40,740 nt of DNA from a bacterium (GTDB lineage: Bacteria; Electryoneota; Electryoneia; Electryoneales; Electryoneaceae), in contig JAIOHU010000004.1 of NCBI GenBank assembly GCA_019912845.1, positions 1 through 40,740 on the forward strand. The letters run 5' to 3'. Position numbers and translations under genes: made by a program. Shown one piece after another: positions 1-8,579 of the stretch. The notes below the pieces were generated by a model, which was given only the letters and a program-made list of their open reading frames with translations, made no database searches and was not told the origin of the DNA. Numbering within the stretch: the stretch's first letter is position 1; each line of letters begins with the position of its first letter.

Positions 1-47
1 ATCCTGAAGTAGACCACCGGCTCTATCAAAGTCAAGAGTACTTTTTC

Positions 48-965
48 TCACCCAACCTTTTTTGCCATCACGATATTTTTCATGAAGACTGGGATCAAGA
101 CAAGGTTACGTTTGCTATCGTACCCGATATCCGCAGGGGATTCGATATCTGAGAACAGGGGTTCAATCGTTTTATCCTCATCCATCACGTAAACCGCCTT
201 GCCTTCCCAGCTCGACCAAACAAACCTGCCATCTTTCAAAACAATCAGTCCATCCAATCCACCCATGGGCGACTCGGCAACCGACTCAAAACTCCCATTC
301 ATGCTAATTCTAAACAGGCTTTTTCCACCATAAGGTACCATAAAGATACCTGCAGCAGTTTCATAGACACCATTTGGCATCTGCAAAGCCTGATCACGTA
401 CCACTGTTTTTACCATCGGTTCGCCATGCCCTTCAAGTGCAATAGCGTAAAGAGCACCACCTTTATCTGTGCCAGTATCTGTGACATAAATAATCCCTTT
501 TCCAGCCCAGACATCATTGGCGAAGGTGGCATCAGGCAACGGAATATCCATCAGGTGCTCGCCAGAATCTGCGGCATAAACACGCAGGACATCGATATCT
601 GAAACCAGGAGCATGTTATGATAACGCGCCATACCTTTGGGAGCGTGTAATGGTTTTTCTTCGCTACCACTGATCCATTTCAAATTCATCAATTTGCCAT
701 CATTTCCGATTTTGGAAATGAAACCATTATTGTCCTTATCCAATGGCTGCGGCCCACCCAGGTTTGATACCCAGTAAACATCCTCCACTGAATCCCAGAA
801 TACCGATTCGGGTGTCTCAAATCCCGCATCAGCGAGCGTCCATTCCTTTTGCGTTTCTGTAGTCATAGCTGCTGATTGTTCATTATTCTGGTTAGATTTT
901 CCACAACCAGCGATTAGAATCAATAATATCACCCCAAACAATACTACTCCCTGAACAGCTTTCAT
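48..965 (-). CDS. SMP-30/NHL-like beta-propeller lipoprotein
   Basis: The product (305 aa) starts with a hydrophobic signal segment and a lipobox ending at Cys21 (LIAGC), so it is probably a lipoprotein. The remainder has the repeated pattern of SMP-30/gluconolactonase or NHL propellers: segments such as FWDSVEDVYWVSNLGG, GIIYVTDTG and GLIVLKDGRFVWSSW are blade-like. These families either hydrolyse lactones or only bind ligands; no metal-site residue could be assigned with confidence, so an enzymatic role is uncertain. The reading frame extends 7 codons upstream to a TTG, but the ATG at 965 is preceded by a good AGAGGAG ribosome site that lies inside that extension, so 965 is preferred. It is a single gene on the minus strand, with a hairpin repeat upstream of it. 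Confidence 0.75.
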   Translation of the reverse strand: MKAVQGVVLFGVILLILIAGCGKSNQNNEQSAAMTTETQKEWTLADAGFETPESVFWDSVEDVYWVSNLGGPQPLDKDNNGFISKIGNDGKLMNLKWISGSEEKPLHAPKGMARYHNMLLVSDIDVLRVYAADSGEHLMDIPLPDATFANDVWAGKGIIYVTDTGTDKGGALYAIALEGHGEPMVKTVVRDQALQMPNGVYETAAGIFMVPYGGKSLFRISMNGSFESVAESPMGGLDGLIVLKDGRFVWSSWEGKAVYVMDEDKTIEPLFSDIESPADIGYDSKRNLVLIPVFMKNIVMAKKVG

Positions 966-1010
966 CCATAACTCCTCTTTAGTCAAATTTCAATAGTCTG
1001 TCCCACATGC

Positions 1011-1055
1011 TCTGGATGATGGCTTTGGATTTATCCAAAGTCTAAGAAATCCAGA
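1011..1055. repeat. Palindromic repeat, partial copy of the 74-bp family
   Basis: Contains a perfect 8-bp hairpin CTTTGGAT/ATCCAAAG (1023-1040) nested within outer arms TCTGGAT (1011-1017) and ATCCAGA (1049-1055), followed by TCTAA. It matches the left half of the dispersed element seen complete at 7294-7367 and 35997-36070. Confidence 0.6.
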
Positions 1056-1165
1056 CGATGCTCTCATTGCATTATTCCAGTATGGTTTTAACTGAAAACC
1101 AGAATATTTAAACAAAAGCAAGCTATTTCCAAAATGATCAAACTAAATAGCATCCTTTTAAAACC

Positions 1166-1582
1166 CTATTCCACTGCAGCCTCTACCTGGTGATAATCCA
1201 CGATATTGTTGAGAACCTTGTAGAAATCGCGCATGTTGTCATTACTGCTGATCTCGAATCCGATTGTTCCTGTTGCGCAACGGAGGCGAATTTTCGTGTC
1301 GCCCTTGTTGCCCTTCCGATAGACCAGCGCGGTAAATCCATTCAGATAGAGCGTTGTCAAACGGCTTCTTGAATTAAGTGAAGTGTTGATCAAAATCTGA
1401 ATCAATCGCCGATTCGTCACAACGTAAAATTCATCTTCTTTGACACTCGGATCTGGTGCAACTTTGTAGAAAAAGACCATACGTTCATCCGGTGAGAGCA
1501 TTTCACTGAGTAGCTCAAGCATATCCTGGTTTGCTTCATTGACCTGAGAAGCAATCTCTTCGAGTGATTGTAATGCTGGCAT
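1166..1582 (-). CDS. Small protein with PH-like fold, function unknown
   Basis: This 138-residue protein has no signal peptide. An N-terminal helical region (LQSLEEIASQVNEANQDMLELLSEM) is followed by a beta-rich part with EFYVVTNRRLIQI, a pattern typical of bacterial PH-like (bPH) domains, and a C-terminal helix. Such domains occur in small cytosolic or membrane-associated proteins without a general assigned function. The frame opens at a TTG at 1594, but the ATG at 1582 sits five bases after a GGGGG ribosome site and is the better start. It is flanked by non-coding DNA and is probably transcribed alone. Confidence 0.65.
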   Translation of the reverse strand: MPALQSLEEIASQVNEANQDMLELLSEMLSPDERMVFFYKVAPDPSVKEDEFYVVTNRRLIQILINTSLNSRSRLTTLYLNGFTALVYRKGNKGDTKIRLRCATGTIGFEISSNDNMRDFYKVLNNIVDYHQVEAAVE

Positions 1583-1935
1583 GAGAACCCCCAAGACTGG
1601 TTAAAATCCAATAGGGGCAAGGAGTATACGTGCACGTTCGAGCCGGTGAAACAGTTAAAGTTTTTCACGACCCCTGTTCTAACTTTCACAAGATAAGTTT
1701 TTGAACGAATTGTATCAAGCGAAATTGTGAAATTATTTTATTTTGTTTTACGCCCATATCCAGTAAGGGATTTATATTATTGATTTCAGGACTATTTGGA
1801 GAGCGGTAATCAGAACAACAATATCATTTAGCTGTTTAATATGAGACAATAATTCCAAGAACCAGTATCAATGAAGAAATTGGCTTGAGAATCAAGTCCC
1901 AAGCCAATTCGCAAAAGCATATTATTTCGCAATTA
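1583..1935. other. Intergenic, 353 bp, mostly AT-rich
   Basis: Separates two minus-strand genes. Apart from the terminator hairpin at 1878-1909 and presumed promoter sequence for the gene ending at 1166, no coding region or RNA gene is seen. The short frames here have neither ribosome sites nor protein-like composition. Confidence 0.5.
1878..1909 (-). terminator. Hairpin terminator after the DUF4249-like gene
   Basis: A perfect 10-bp inverted repeat AATTGGCTTG (1878-1887) / CAAGCCAATT (1900-1909) lies 26 bases past the stop codon of the minus-strand gene at 1936. In that orientation it is followed by TTCTTC, so it is a plausible rho-independent terminator with a weak T-tract. Confidence 0.55.
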
Positions 1936-2943
1936 TTACTCTTCCAGAGCTTCCATATTCAGATAGAACGATTTCTTTACTGTACCACCAAAGACACCCA
2001 TTCCACCATTGATATTGGAATCGTATCGCGGTTTATCGCCGCTGGGATCACCGAACATCAGGTTTGTGATCATGTAACGATAAAGTTCTTTTGAAGATGC
2101 GATGACATCCACACGATGCGGACCAGCCCAATCAAAATATATCCAAACAATCTCAATTGTAGCCATGTAGTCCGGTGCGAATGTCCATCCAAGCCGCCCT
2201 TTATCCTCTGGATCAATGACATCATCCGGGTCATCCGGATCCCAACTCGGGTCGAGAGGGACGAGGTCAACTGTGTCTGTGAGCGCAATTATATTCAACA
2301 GATACCCGACCTCAGGCTCCGCAAAATAACTCGGATCAGGCCAGGCATCCGACCACCATGATCTCAAGACTGGATCATTACGGTTGTACGTCGGAAACAC
2401 ATCAGCGTACTCTTCGATTTCCAGCGTATCTGACGGTTCATATCCTATCAACGTGTCTGGATATTGATCACTCAATGCAAGAGTGAACGTATCAGGCATG
2501 GTTGTTTCAGCCCAGAGACTCAGGCTCTCACCATCACTCGCTTCGATTCGATACCGCCAGCCAGTACGAATGGTATCCGGATTATCAGGTAGATAATGCC
2601 CTGGGAAGGCTGGGTCTTCGCTGAAGGTGATCATTTCTGCGTAAGGAGGATTACCCGGTTCATTGATATATGCGCCATCGTGAAGATCATCAAACAACGG
2701 ATAAAGAATTACTGTCGCATCAGAAATCCCGGTTTCAGTTTCTGAATACTGGGAATAGATGTTCTTATTTACCCATTGCAGATAGACATCCGCAGTCGGT
2801 TCAAGTGCTTCCTGGAAGGAGAACAATACTGCTTCCGGTTCATAATCCTCCACCTCAGTTGGTGTATTATCGCACCCCATAATGAAAAGGAGTGACAATG
2901 CAATCAGTGTAACGATTGATGTTATTTTATTCAGCTTCTTCAT
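1936..2943 (-). CDS. DUF4249-like lipoprotein paired with TonB receptor
   Basis: This 335-aa protein has a signal peptide and lipobox (LLFIMGC, Cys24). Beta-sandwich-like segments follow, including SDATVILYPLFDD and WRYRIEASDGESLSLWAETTMPD. Lipoproteins of this kind (DUF4249 in Bacteroidota) are usually encoded beside a TonB-dependent receptor and are thought to assist it at the outer membrane; the substrate is unknown. It lies 17 bp downstream of the receptor gene with its own strong AGGAGGAGA ribosome site, so the two form an operon. The family assignment rests on composition and context, not on a diagnostic motif. Confidence 0.7.
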   Translation of the reverse strand: MKKLNKITSIVTLIALSLLFIMGCDNTPTEVEDYEPEAVLFSFQEALEPTADVYLQWVNKNIYSQYSETETGISDATVILYPLFDDLHDGAYINEPGNPPYAEMITFSEDPAFPGHYLPDNPDTIRTGWRYRIEASDGESLSLWAETTMPDTFTLALSDQYPDTLIGYEPSDTLEIEEYADVFPTYNRNDPVLRSWWSDAWPDPSYFAEPEVGYLLNIIALTDTVDLVPLDPSWDPDDPDDVIDPEDKGRLGWTFAPDYMATIEIVWIYFDWAGPHRVDVIASSKELYRYMITNLMFGDPSGDKPRYDSNINGGMGVFGGTVKKSFYLNMEALEE

Positions 2944-2960
2944 TTTATCTCCTCCTTTCT

Positions 2961-5261
2961 TTAGAAGCGCACTTCATAGCTTACGAGTGGAACGATCGGA
3001 AGTAGTTTGACATCACTTACTTCCACAACTGGATCAGTGGTCAGGTTTGAATTATCAAAATTACGGAACCAGATAGCACGTCTGCTGTAAACATTGTAAA
3101 CGCTGAGAATTAATTTTGCATCTTTCTTCAAAAACTTATGCTTATAGCTTGCTGTCAGATCGAGACGATGATCTGCCGGCAGACGGTAATTGTTCTTGTC
3201 GCCGTAGACCAATGCCGAGTTTCCATTGGGGAAGAAGTCATTGTCGACATGGGGGAATCGATTGACATAATAACCGACCGCTTCGGTATATCCCTGACCG
3301 GTGTTATAGCGCCAACTTGTGGAAAAATCCCACTTCTTGTTGATCTGGTAGTTGGAAACCGCCACGAAGTCGTGCCTTCTATCCCACTTCGGATAGTACG
3401 GGTTACCATTATTGATATAAGTATCCGGGAATTGACGTTCTGTCCAGGAAAGTGAATACCCCAGCCATCCCTGAAGCCTGCCTGTCTTCTTACGCAACAG
3501 CCACTCAAAGCCGTACGCATACCCTTCACCCTTCACAAAGGCACTCGCCATGTCGGTGCCACGCTCGATCAACATGTTGAAGGTGTTCAAGTCGTTATAT
3601 TTGTTGTAATAGGTTTCAAATGTAAGCTCCAAGCCGGGCGCAGGATCATGTTCCACGCCAAAGACGATCTGGTCAGCGTACACAGGATCAAGTGACCCAT
3701 CATTTGGTACCCAGATATCAAAGAAACTGGCAGCATCACCGGCGGTCATCACATCGATGAACTGATGGTAACGACCTCCAGCTAGTTTGAACCGTGTGCG
3801 CTCATCATAATGGTACATCATTGCCAGACGTGGATCGAAACGGACCATGTCCCCATCCTGATGCCAGTACCAGCGCAGTCCCGGAATCATCTCAAAATTA
3901 GAACCGATTTTCCAGCGATCCTGTATATAATGAGCAACATTCCAGGTAGTCGTATCGATGTTTACATAATCGATATCTTCGTTGTATTGACGAACTTCCA
4001 CGGAATACCGTCTCGCTTCAATACCAGTTTTGATTTGATGGTTAGCAGCACCATAATATTCGTAGTCTGTACGAATCGCCGTATCACGGAAACGGTTTTT
4101 GAAGTTGTTCAGGAGGACATCTTCATTATAAAGTTCAAAACCTGAACGGTAGCGGCTGTAAGCGACACCAAAGGTCAGGAAGCTGTTTGAGCCGATAACA
4201 TGGCGGAGACGTGATGTTAAGGTCTGATTTCCCCAATACGTTCCTATGGTAACTTTGCTGTCGCTTGGACCAACTTCTGCATCCAGCTTGTCCAACCCCA
4301 TGTAGCCACCGAGTGTCAGAGTCGTCTTGGGTGAAATATCAATATTGACTTTTCCATTTCCATCGTAGAAAAAATAGTCCGGAAGATCTGAAAAGTTTTC
4401 ATTTTTTCTCAGCGCGGACAAGATCGGATCCATATAGGTACGCCTACCCGAAACTGCATACGATCCTTTAATTCCGCCGGGCAGCGGTCCTTCTACTGCC
4501 CCACGTGCCGCGACAATGCCAACAGAAACGACTCCCTCGGTCTCTCGACGGTTGCCATCGTTGGTGACCACTTCGAGTACACTTCCAGACCGTCCACCGT
4601 ACTCAGCAGGGAAACCGCCTTTCATCAACTCGAGATGCTTAACCGCATCCGCATTGAAGGTGGAAAAGATTCCGAAAAGATGGGACGGATTGTAAACTGT
4701 ACTCTGATCCATCTGGATCAAGGTCATATCCGAGCTGCCACCTCGTACATAGAGTGCGCTGGAAAGTTCTGAGCTGGCTTTTACTCCAGGCATAGCTTGC
4801 AGAGCACGAAGCACATCCACCTCAGCACCCAATGATGGCATAGCACGCAAAGTGTTGGCATCCACAGGGATTGTGGAGACACGTGCGCTTTGACGTTTTT
4901 CATTATCCGTATCGTCCGAATCAAACTCGAAAACCACTTCATTCAGGGAAACAGATTCAGGAAGCAGTTCGATCTTTATCGGATCCATTGCACCATCAGT
5001 CACCTGCACAACAACTTCAGTGGACTGGTAGCCGATATAACTGACCTGGAGAGTTATTTCACCGACTTCCAGGTGGGGGATAGCGAAGAAGCCATCCAGA
5101 TTTGTTGATGCGCCACGTGGTTGTCCTTTGACTGATACATTTGCTACAGGCAGTGGTTCACCTGAGGTAGCGTCAATGACGAAGCCACGGATATTCTGTT
5201 GCGCGAATGCTGCAGTGATAAAGAGAATGATCATACCTACAGCTATAAGACGTTTTTTCAT
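2961..5261 (-). CDS. TonB-dependent receptor with regulatory-like N-domain
   Basis: A 766-aa outer membrane receptor. A signal peptide (cleavage near AFAQQ) is followed by a carboxypeptidase-regulatory-like domain (about 22-90; GFVIDATSGEPLPVANVSV, STNLDGFF). A plug domain covers about 130-230 (LRALQAMPGVKASSELSSAL, YVRGGSSDMTLIQMDQ, GGFPAEYGGRSGSVLEV), and the rest is a beta-barrel with aromatic strand ends terminating in VSYEVRF. This is the SusC/FecA-like arrangement of the FCB group, importing ligands with energy from TonB. The ligand cannot be read from the sequence. The start is preceded by GGGAGGAG. It is the first gene of an operon with the lipoprotein at 1936-2943. Confidence 0.88.
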   Translation of the reverse strand: MKKRLIAVGMIILFITAAFAQQNIRGFVIDATSGEPLPVANVSVKGQPRGASTNLDGFFAIPHLEVGEITLQVSYIGYQSTEVVVQVTDGAMDPIKIELLPESVSLNEVVFEFDSDDTDNEKRQSARVSTIPVDANTLRAMPSLGAEVDVLRALQAMPGVKASSELSSALYVRGGSSDMTLIQMDQSTVYNPSHLFGIFSTFNADAVKHLELMKGGFPAEYGGRSGSVLEVVTNDGNRRETEGVVSVGIVAARGAVEGPLPGGIKGSYAVSGRRTYMDPILSALRKNENFSDLPDYFFYDGNGKVNIDISPKTTLTLGGYMGLDKLDAEVGPSDSKVTIGTYWGNQTLTSRLRHVIGSNSFLTFGVAYSRYRSGFELYNEDVLLNNFKNRFRDTAIRTDYEYYGAANHQIKTGIEARRYSVEVRQYNEDIDYVNIDTTTWNVAHYIQDRWKIGSNFEMIPGLRWYWHQDGDMVRFDPRLAMMYHYDERTRFKLAGGRYHQFIDVMTAGDAASFFDIWVPNDGSLDPVYADQIVFGVEHDPAPGLELTFETYYNKYNDLNTFNMLIERGTDMASAFVKGEGYAYGFEWLLRKKTGRLQGWLGYSLSWTERQFPDTYINNGNPYYPKWDRRHDFVAVSNYQINKKWDFSTSWRYNTGQGYTEAVGYYVNRFPHVDNDFFPNGNSALVYGDKNNYRLPADHRLDLTASYKHKFLKKDAKLILSVYNVYSRRAIWFRNFDNSNLTTDPVVEVSDVKLLPIVPLVSYEVRF

Positions 5262-5727
5262 TCTTTACTACTCCTCCCAGATAAGTTTTCTCGATTTCAT
5301 CATTAGGATGCCATTCGTGGTGACTGAAAATCGAGTATTCATTTTATGAAAGCAAGTACTTTTTTGAATTCAGTCAGCCTTGAGCAAAACTGAAGCCAAA
5401 AAAATTCTGGTGAGAATTTATCTTTGAAACTACCTTGCTCAAGCTAAACTCAAGTTGGAAAAGTGAGTGCACCGATTTGAGGGAATATCAAAAGTAATTC
5501 ATAAAATCTATGCCGGAGCTTGCTAAAGATAACCCAATAGCAGTACACTCCAAGAATCTTTTCGCAACGCTGCCATTCATTCCTGTGGCGCACCTTAATT
5601 TGATCAAATGTAAAGAGGTCTCCTGGTGGATTTGGAGCTATGAGAATTCAACTTTGTACTCGAATTCTTGTTTTAGTTCAACACACGGGATGACATTCAC
5701 TGTTCATATCAACACACAGGTGTATTC
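5262..5727. other. Divergent intergenic region, 466 bp
   Basis: Lies between the minus-strand TonB receptor and the plus-strand transporter, so promoters for both should be here. An 8-bp inverted repeat TTGAGCAA (5380-5387) / TTGCTCAA (5435-5442) could be an operator. The only sizeable open frame (5510-5731) overlaps the transporter start, has no protein-like features and is not called as a gene. Confidence 0.45.
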
Positions 5728-7224
5728 GTGAATTCACTCGAAGAGAAAAAAGCATTTACCCTGTTTGGATTTAAATTCGGCTACTGGATGCTCTGCTCCA
5801 TAGAGATGTGGGAGCGTCTGGCATACTTCACTGTGCGAAGTGTGGTTGCGATTTATATCCTGCAGGCGGATGATCCGAATGGTCTCCATTTTACTGCGGC
5901 ACAAAAGGGGACAATTTACGGTCTCTGGTTCATTTTCCAATCCCTTCTGCCAATGGTTACAGGTGGATACGCGGACAGGTATGGTTACAAGAAGATTATC
6001 TTGTTTTCTGTGACGATGAACATCGCTGGTTATGTGATGATGGCGTACCTGCGCACCTACTTCGGCTTTACAATGGGTATTCTGGTGTTGGCAACGGGTA
6101 CCGCATTCTTCAAACCCGGATTACAGGGATCTCTCGCACAAAATCTTACCAAGAATAATTCATCCCTGGGCTGGGGTATATTCTACTGGATTGTAAATGT
6201 TGGGGCGATGCTCGCACCGCCGCTTGCAGGATTTTTACGTACTGGTTTCGGCTGGAAATATGTATTCCTCACATCAGCCGCAGTAACATCCTTAAACTAC
6301 CTGATGCTGCTTACTTTCAAAGACTTTGAATCCGGTGCAGACAAGACAGAAAACCCATGGCAGGTTTTCGCTCGCACCATGAAAAATATTGTCGAACCAC
6401 GATTGATTGCCTGGTTGTTGATTATGTCCTGTTTCTGGTTGATGATGTATCAACTTTGGGACCTGCACCCGAACTTTATCACAGACTGGGTGGATAGTTC
6501 AAAGGTTGCCTCAACCCTTCCAGTTCCCAAGATGTGGTTGCATGAAACCCCACGTGGCATACAGGTTTTGCAGGAAAATCTCCTGAATCTCAATGCAGCA
6601 TTTATTGTATTGATGATGATTCCGGTATCATGGCTGGTTAGACGTATGCGTACCCTCGAAGCGATGATTATCGGTATGCTGGTGGCGACTGGTGGAATAC
6701 TTATCGCTGGTCTCACACAGAATGGTTGGTATTTCCTGCTGGGCGTCATCTTCTTCTCTACAGGTGAAATGCTTACCGGTCCAAAGAAAAACGAATACCT
6801 GGGCTTGATCGCACCTCCCGGAAAGAAGGGCCTTTATCTTGGTTATGTGAATATACCCATCGGTATCGGTGGTTTTGTTGGATCAAAACTGGCGGGCTAC
6901 CTTTATGGTCATTATGGCGAGAAAGCAGTTCTGGCGCAACGTTATCTCATTGAGCATACAGATTTGGGTAAAGGTGTTCTGAGCCAATGGAGTGGTAATC
7001 CCACTGAGCTTGGTGAGGTGCTGGGAGTTCAACGTACTGAGGCGATGGATGTCTTGACCCGCACACTTAACATGGATAACGTGGAGACCACTCAACTCCT
7101 CTGGAACACCTATAATCCTCATATGCATGTCTGGTTGCCGTTGGCAGCGATTGGCATTGTTGCTGTAGTTGCGTTGGTGATATTCAGTCAGATGGCTAAA
7201 AAATGGACTGATATGAATGCTTAA
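5728..7224 (+). CDS. POT/PTR-like major facilitator transporter
   Basis: A 498-aa polytopic membrane protein. The N-terminus has EMWERLAYFTVRSVVAIY, related to the E-x-x-E-R-F-x-Y-Y region of proton-coupled oligopeptide transporters. GGYADRYGYKK is the MFS loop 2-3 motif, and GIFYWIVNVGAMLAPPLAGF resembles the PTR2 signature. About 12 hydrophobic segments are seen. POT members bring in di- and tripeptides with protons; this protein is divergent and has extended loops around residues 245-290 and 390-450, so the substrate is uncertain. The start is a GTG six bases after AGG, with no better ATG nearby. It is monocistronic and ends in two hairpins. Confidence 0.75.
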   Translation: MNSLEEKKAFTLFGFKFGYWMLCSIEMWERLAYFTVRSVVAIYILQADDPNGLHFTAAQKGTIYGLWFIFQSLLPMVTGGYADRYGYKKIILFSVTMNIAGYVMMAYLRTYFGFTMGILVLATGTAFFKPGLQGSLAQNLTKNNSSLGWGIFYWIVNVGAMLAPPLAGFLRTGFGWKYVFLTSAAVTSLNYLMLLTFKDFESGADKTENPWQVFARTMKNIVEPRLIAWLLIMSCFWLMMYQLWDLHPNFITDWVDSSKVASTLPVPKMWLHETPRGIQVLQENLLNLNAAFIVLMMIPVSWLVRRMRTLEAMIIGMLVATGGILIAGLTQNGWYFLLGVIFFSTGEMLTGPKKNEYLGLIAPPGKKGLYLGYVNIPIGIGGFVGSKLAGYLYGHYGEKAVLAQRYLIEHTDLGKGVLSQWSGNPTELGEVLGVQRTEAMDVLTRTLNMDNVETTQLLWNTYNPHMHVWLPLAAIGIVAVVALVIFSQMAKKWTDMNA

Positions 7225-7232
7225 TCACTCCA

Positions 7233-7256
7233 CATCAACATCTTCGGATGTTGATG
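7233..7256 (+). terminator. Perfect hairpin with UUCG tetraloop
   Basis: CATCAACATC, loop TTCG, GATGTTGATG: a perfect 10-bp stem closed by a very stable UUCG loop, starting nine bases after the transporter stop codon. There is no T-tract, so it may act as a 3' end stabiliser rather than an intrinsic terminator. Confidence 0.5.
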
Positions 7257-7293
7257 AATCTGGAAATGATGTTATTGAATTTCAAATAGCTGA

Positions 7294-7367
7294 TTGGCCC
7301 TGGATTTATCCGGGGTCTAATATATCCATTACTTGAATCATTAAACATTGGACGAGTCCAATGCCAA
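7294..7367 (+). repeat. 74-bp palindromic dispersed repeat, full copy
   Basis: Begins TTGGCC and ends TGCCAA, with an internal hairpin around TGGATTTATCC on the left and a CATTGGAC/GTCCAATG hairpin on the right. It is nearly identical to the reverse complement of 35997-36070, which has the same length. It lies 3' of the transporter gene in sense orientation. Confidence 0.8.
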
Positions 7368-7410
7368 CACGCAAAGCCTGTGAGTAAGACCACTGAAAGT
7401 GTTATGTATT

Positions 7411-7441
7411 AAGGGTTATCCTGTATAGGGTGACCCTTTTT
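7411..7441 (+). terminator. Rho-independent terminator of the transporter gene
   Basis: Stem AAGGGT (7411-7416) / ACCCTT (7433-7438), extended by ATCC/GGGT and followed by a run of five T residues ending at 7441. It abuts the stop codon of the convergent PAP2 gene. Confidence 0.65.
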
Positions 7442-8301
7442 CAGTTATTCAATGGTATGGTGATCGTATAGCTGAATGTCGGATTTGTTTTTCCGCTGAA
7501 TCCGGTGTATTCGAGGTTATCCCTTTCATGCAGTTTAAGCACTAGAAAACTCACAGCACTACCTACAATCGCACCTGTCAGAATATCTGTGGGGAAGTGC
7601 CAGCCGGAGTGATAACGTAAAAAGCCGACAGTTGCAGCTCCTGCCAATGTTACTCCCCAGACATAAGGGACATTGGCGTCGTTAATATCATAAGCATCAT
7701 AGGTCATGGAAGTGAACACCGCCGAAGCGAATGCATTGGAGGTGTGCCCGGAAAAGAAGGATCGACGAGTGATCATCTTTTGTTTTTGCTCCAGCGAAAT
7801 TCGGGGATCGTCATTATAGGCGTAGGGACGGTTTCTTGCAATTGTACCCTTGAACAGCGAATTGATGGTGGTGATCGCCAGTGCAGTTTCGAGGTATAGA
7901 ACGCCATAATGTTCGATATCGTTCCTAACCCCTGCATCATAAGCCAATGCAAGTGGTAATGCGTTGAAGGTATACAAAAGAACATCGCTGGCAGTCGCAC
8001 AGGAGGGCGACCAGTTGTTTGTAGCTGTTCTATCCAACCAGTTGATTTTAGACCTGTCTAATCTATTGATCTGATCGCTTGAAAGTTCATCATGGTTGTT
8101 TCTGGTAAGCCAGTGGGTGTAGATGACTGTGGCAGTTCCTCCCAGAATGAAGGGTAGATCAATGTTTTCATTCTTCGAGTAAGGGCTGTTTTCATCTGAA
8201 TAAGACGCACCTGAGTCCAGAGGGGTTGTCCCAAGAGTAAATGATGGTGTGCTGATAATAAGAATAAGGGTTAGAAGTGGGAAAACAATAGACTTTTCCA
8301 T
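7441..8301 (-). CDS. PAP2-family membrane/periplasmic phosphatase
   Basis: This 286-aa protein has a signal peptide (cleavage near residue 24) and all three parts of the PAP2/type 2 phosphatidic acid phosphatase signature: Lys151 with Arg158-Pro159 (KGTIARNRPY), Ser184-Gly185-His186 (SGHTSNAF), and Arg229 with His235 and Asp239 (RYHSGWHFPTD). The family removes phosphate from lipid phosphates such as undecaprenyl pyrophosphate or phosphatidic acid through a phospho-histidine intermediate, on the periplasmic side of the membrane. About four to five hydrophobic segments are seen. The ATG start is at 8301, with GGAG about 12 bases upstream. It is transcribed alone and is convergent with the transporter. 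Confidence 0.85.
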   Translation of the reverse strand: MEKSIVFPLLTLILIISTPSFTLGTTPLDSGASYSDENSPYSKNENIDLPFILGGTATVIYTHWLTRNNHDELSSDQINRLDRSKINWLDRTATNNWSPSCATASDVLLYTFNALPLALAYDAGVRNDIEHYGVLYLETALAITTINSLFKGTIARNRPYAYNDDPRISLEQKQKMITRRSFFSGHTSNAFASAVFTSMTYDAYDINDANVPYVWGVTLAGAATVGFLRYHSGWHFPTDILTGAIVGSAVSFLVLKLHERDNLEYTGFSGKTNPTFSYTITIPLNN

Positions 8302-8421
8302 GCCTTTTTAGTGCTCCTCAATGTCTGAATTAAATTTCACCAATGTAATCCCTGAAAACAGGCTTCCCAATATACTATACTCCTGAGACTTGAATTTTTT
8401 TACTCAAAACGAATTTACGTA

Positions 8422-8451
8422 TTGACTAGTTCTCTTCAGCAAGTCTATTAT
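8422..8451 (+). promoter_or_regulatory. Possible sigma-70-type promoter for C25 peptidase
   Basis: TTGACT (8422-8427) and TATTAT (8446-8451) are separated by 18 bp, about 130 bp upstream of the peptidase start. FCB bacteria often use a different -33/-7 consensus, so this is tentative. A small hairpin ATGCTTC/GAAGCAT (8520-8541) lies in the presumed leader. Confidence 0.35.
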
Positions 8452-8579
8452 AATCAAGATTGTTGCTGAAATCGTGATTTTCACTTAAGTGTAAATACAA
8501 ACTGTTTTCACCCGAAACGATGCTTCTGTTCTTTGAAGCATAATGGTTCCTTTGCACGGTTTTTAAAAGGAGATTGTAA

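Noticed and set aside
5510-5731. 73-codon frame upstream of the transporter
   Set aside because: It has no ribosome site or protein-like pattern, and its end overlaps the transporter start.
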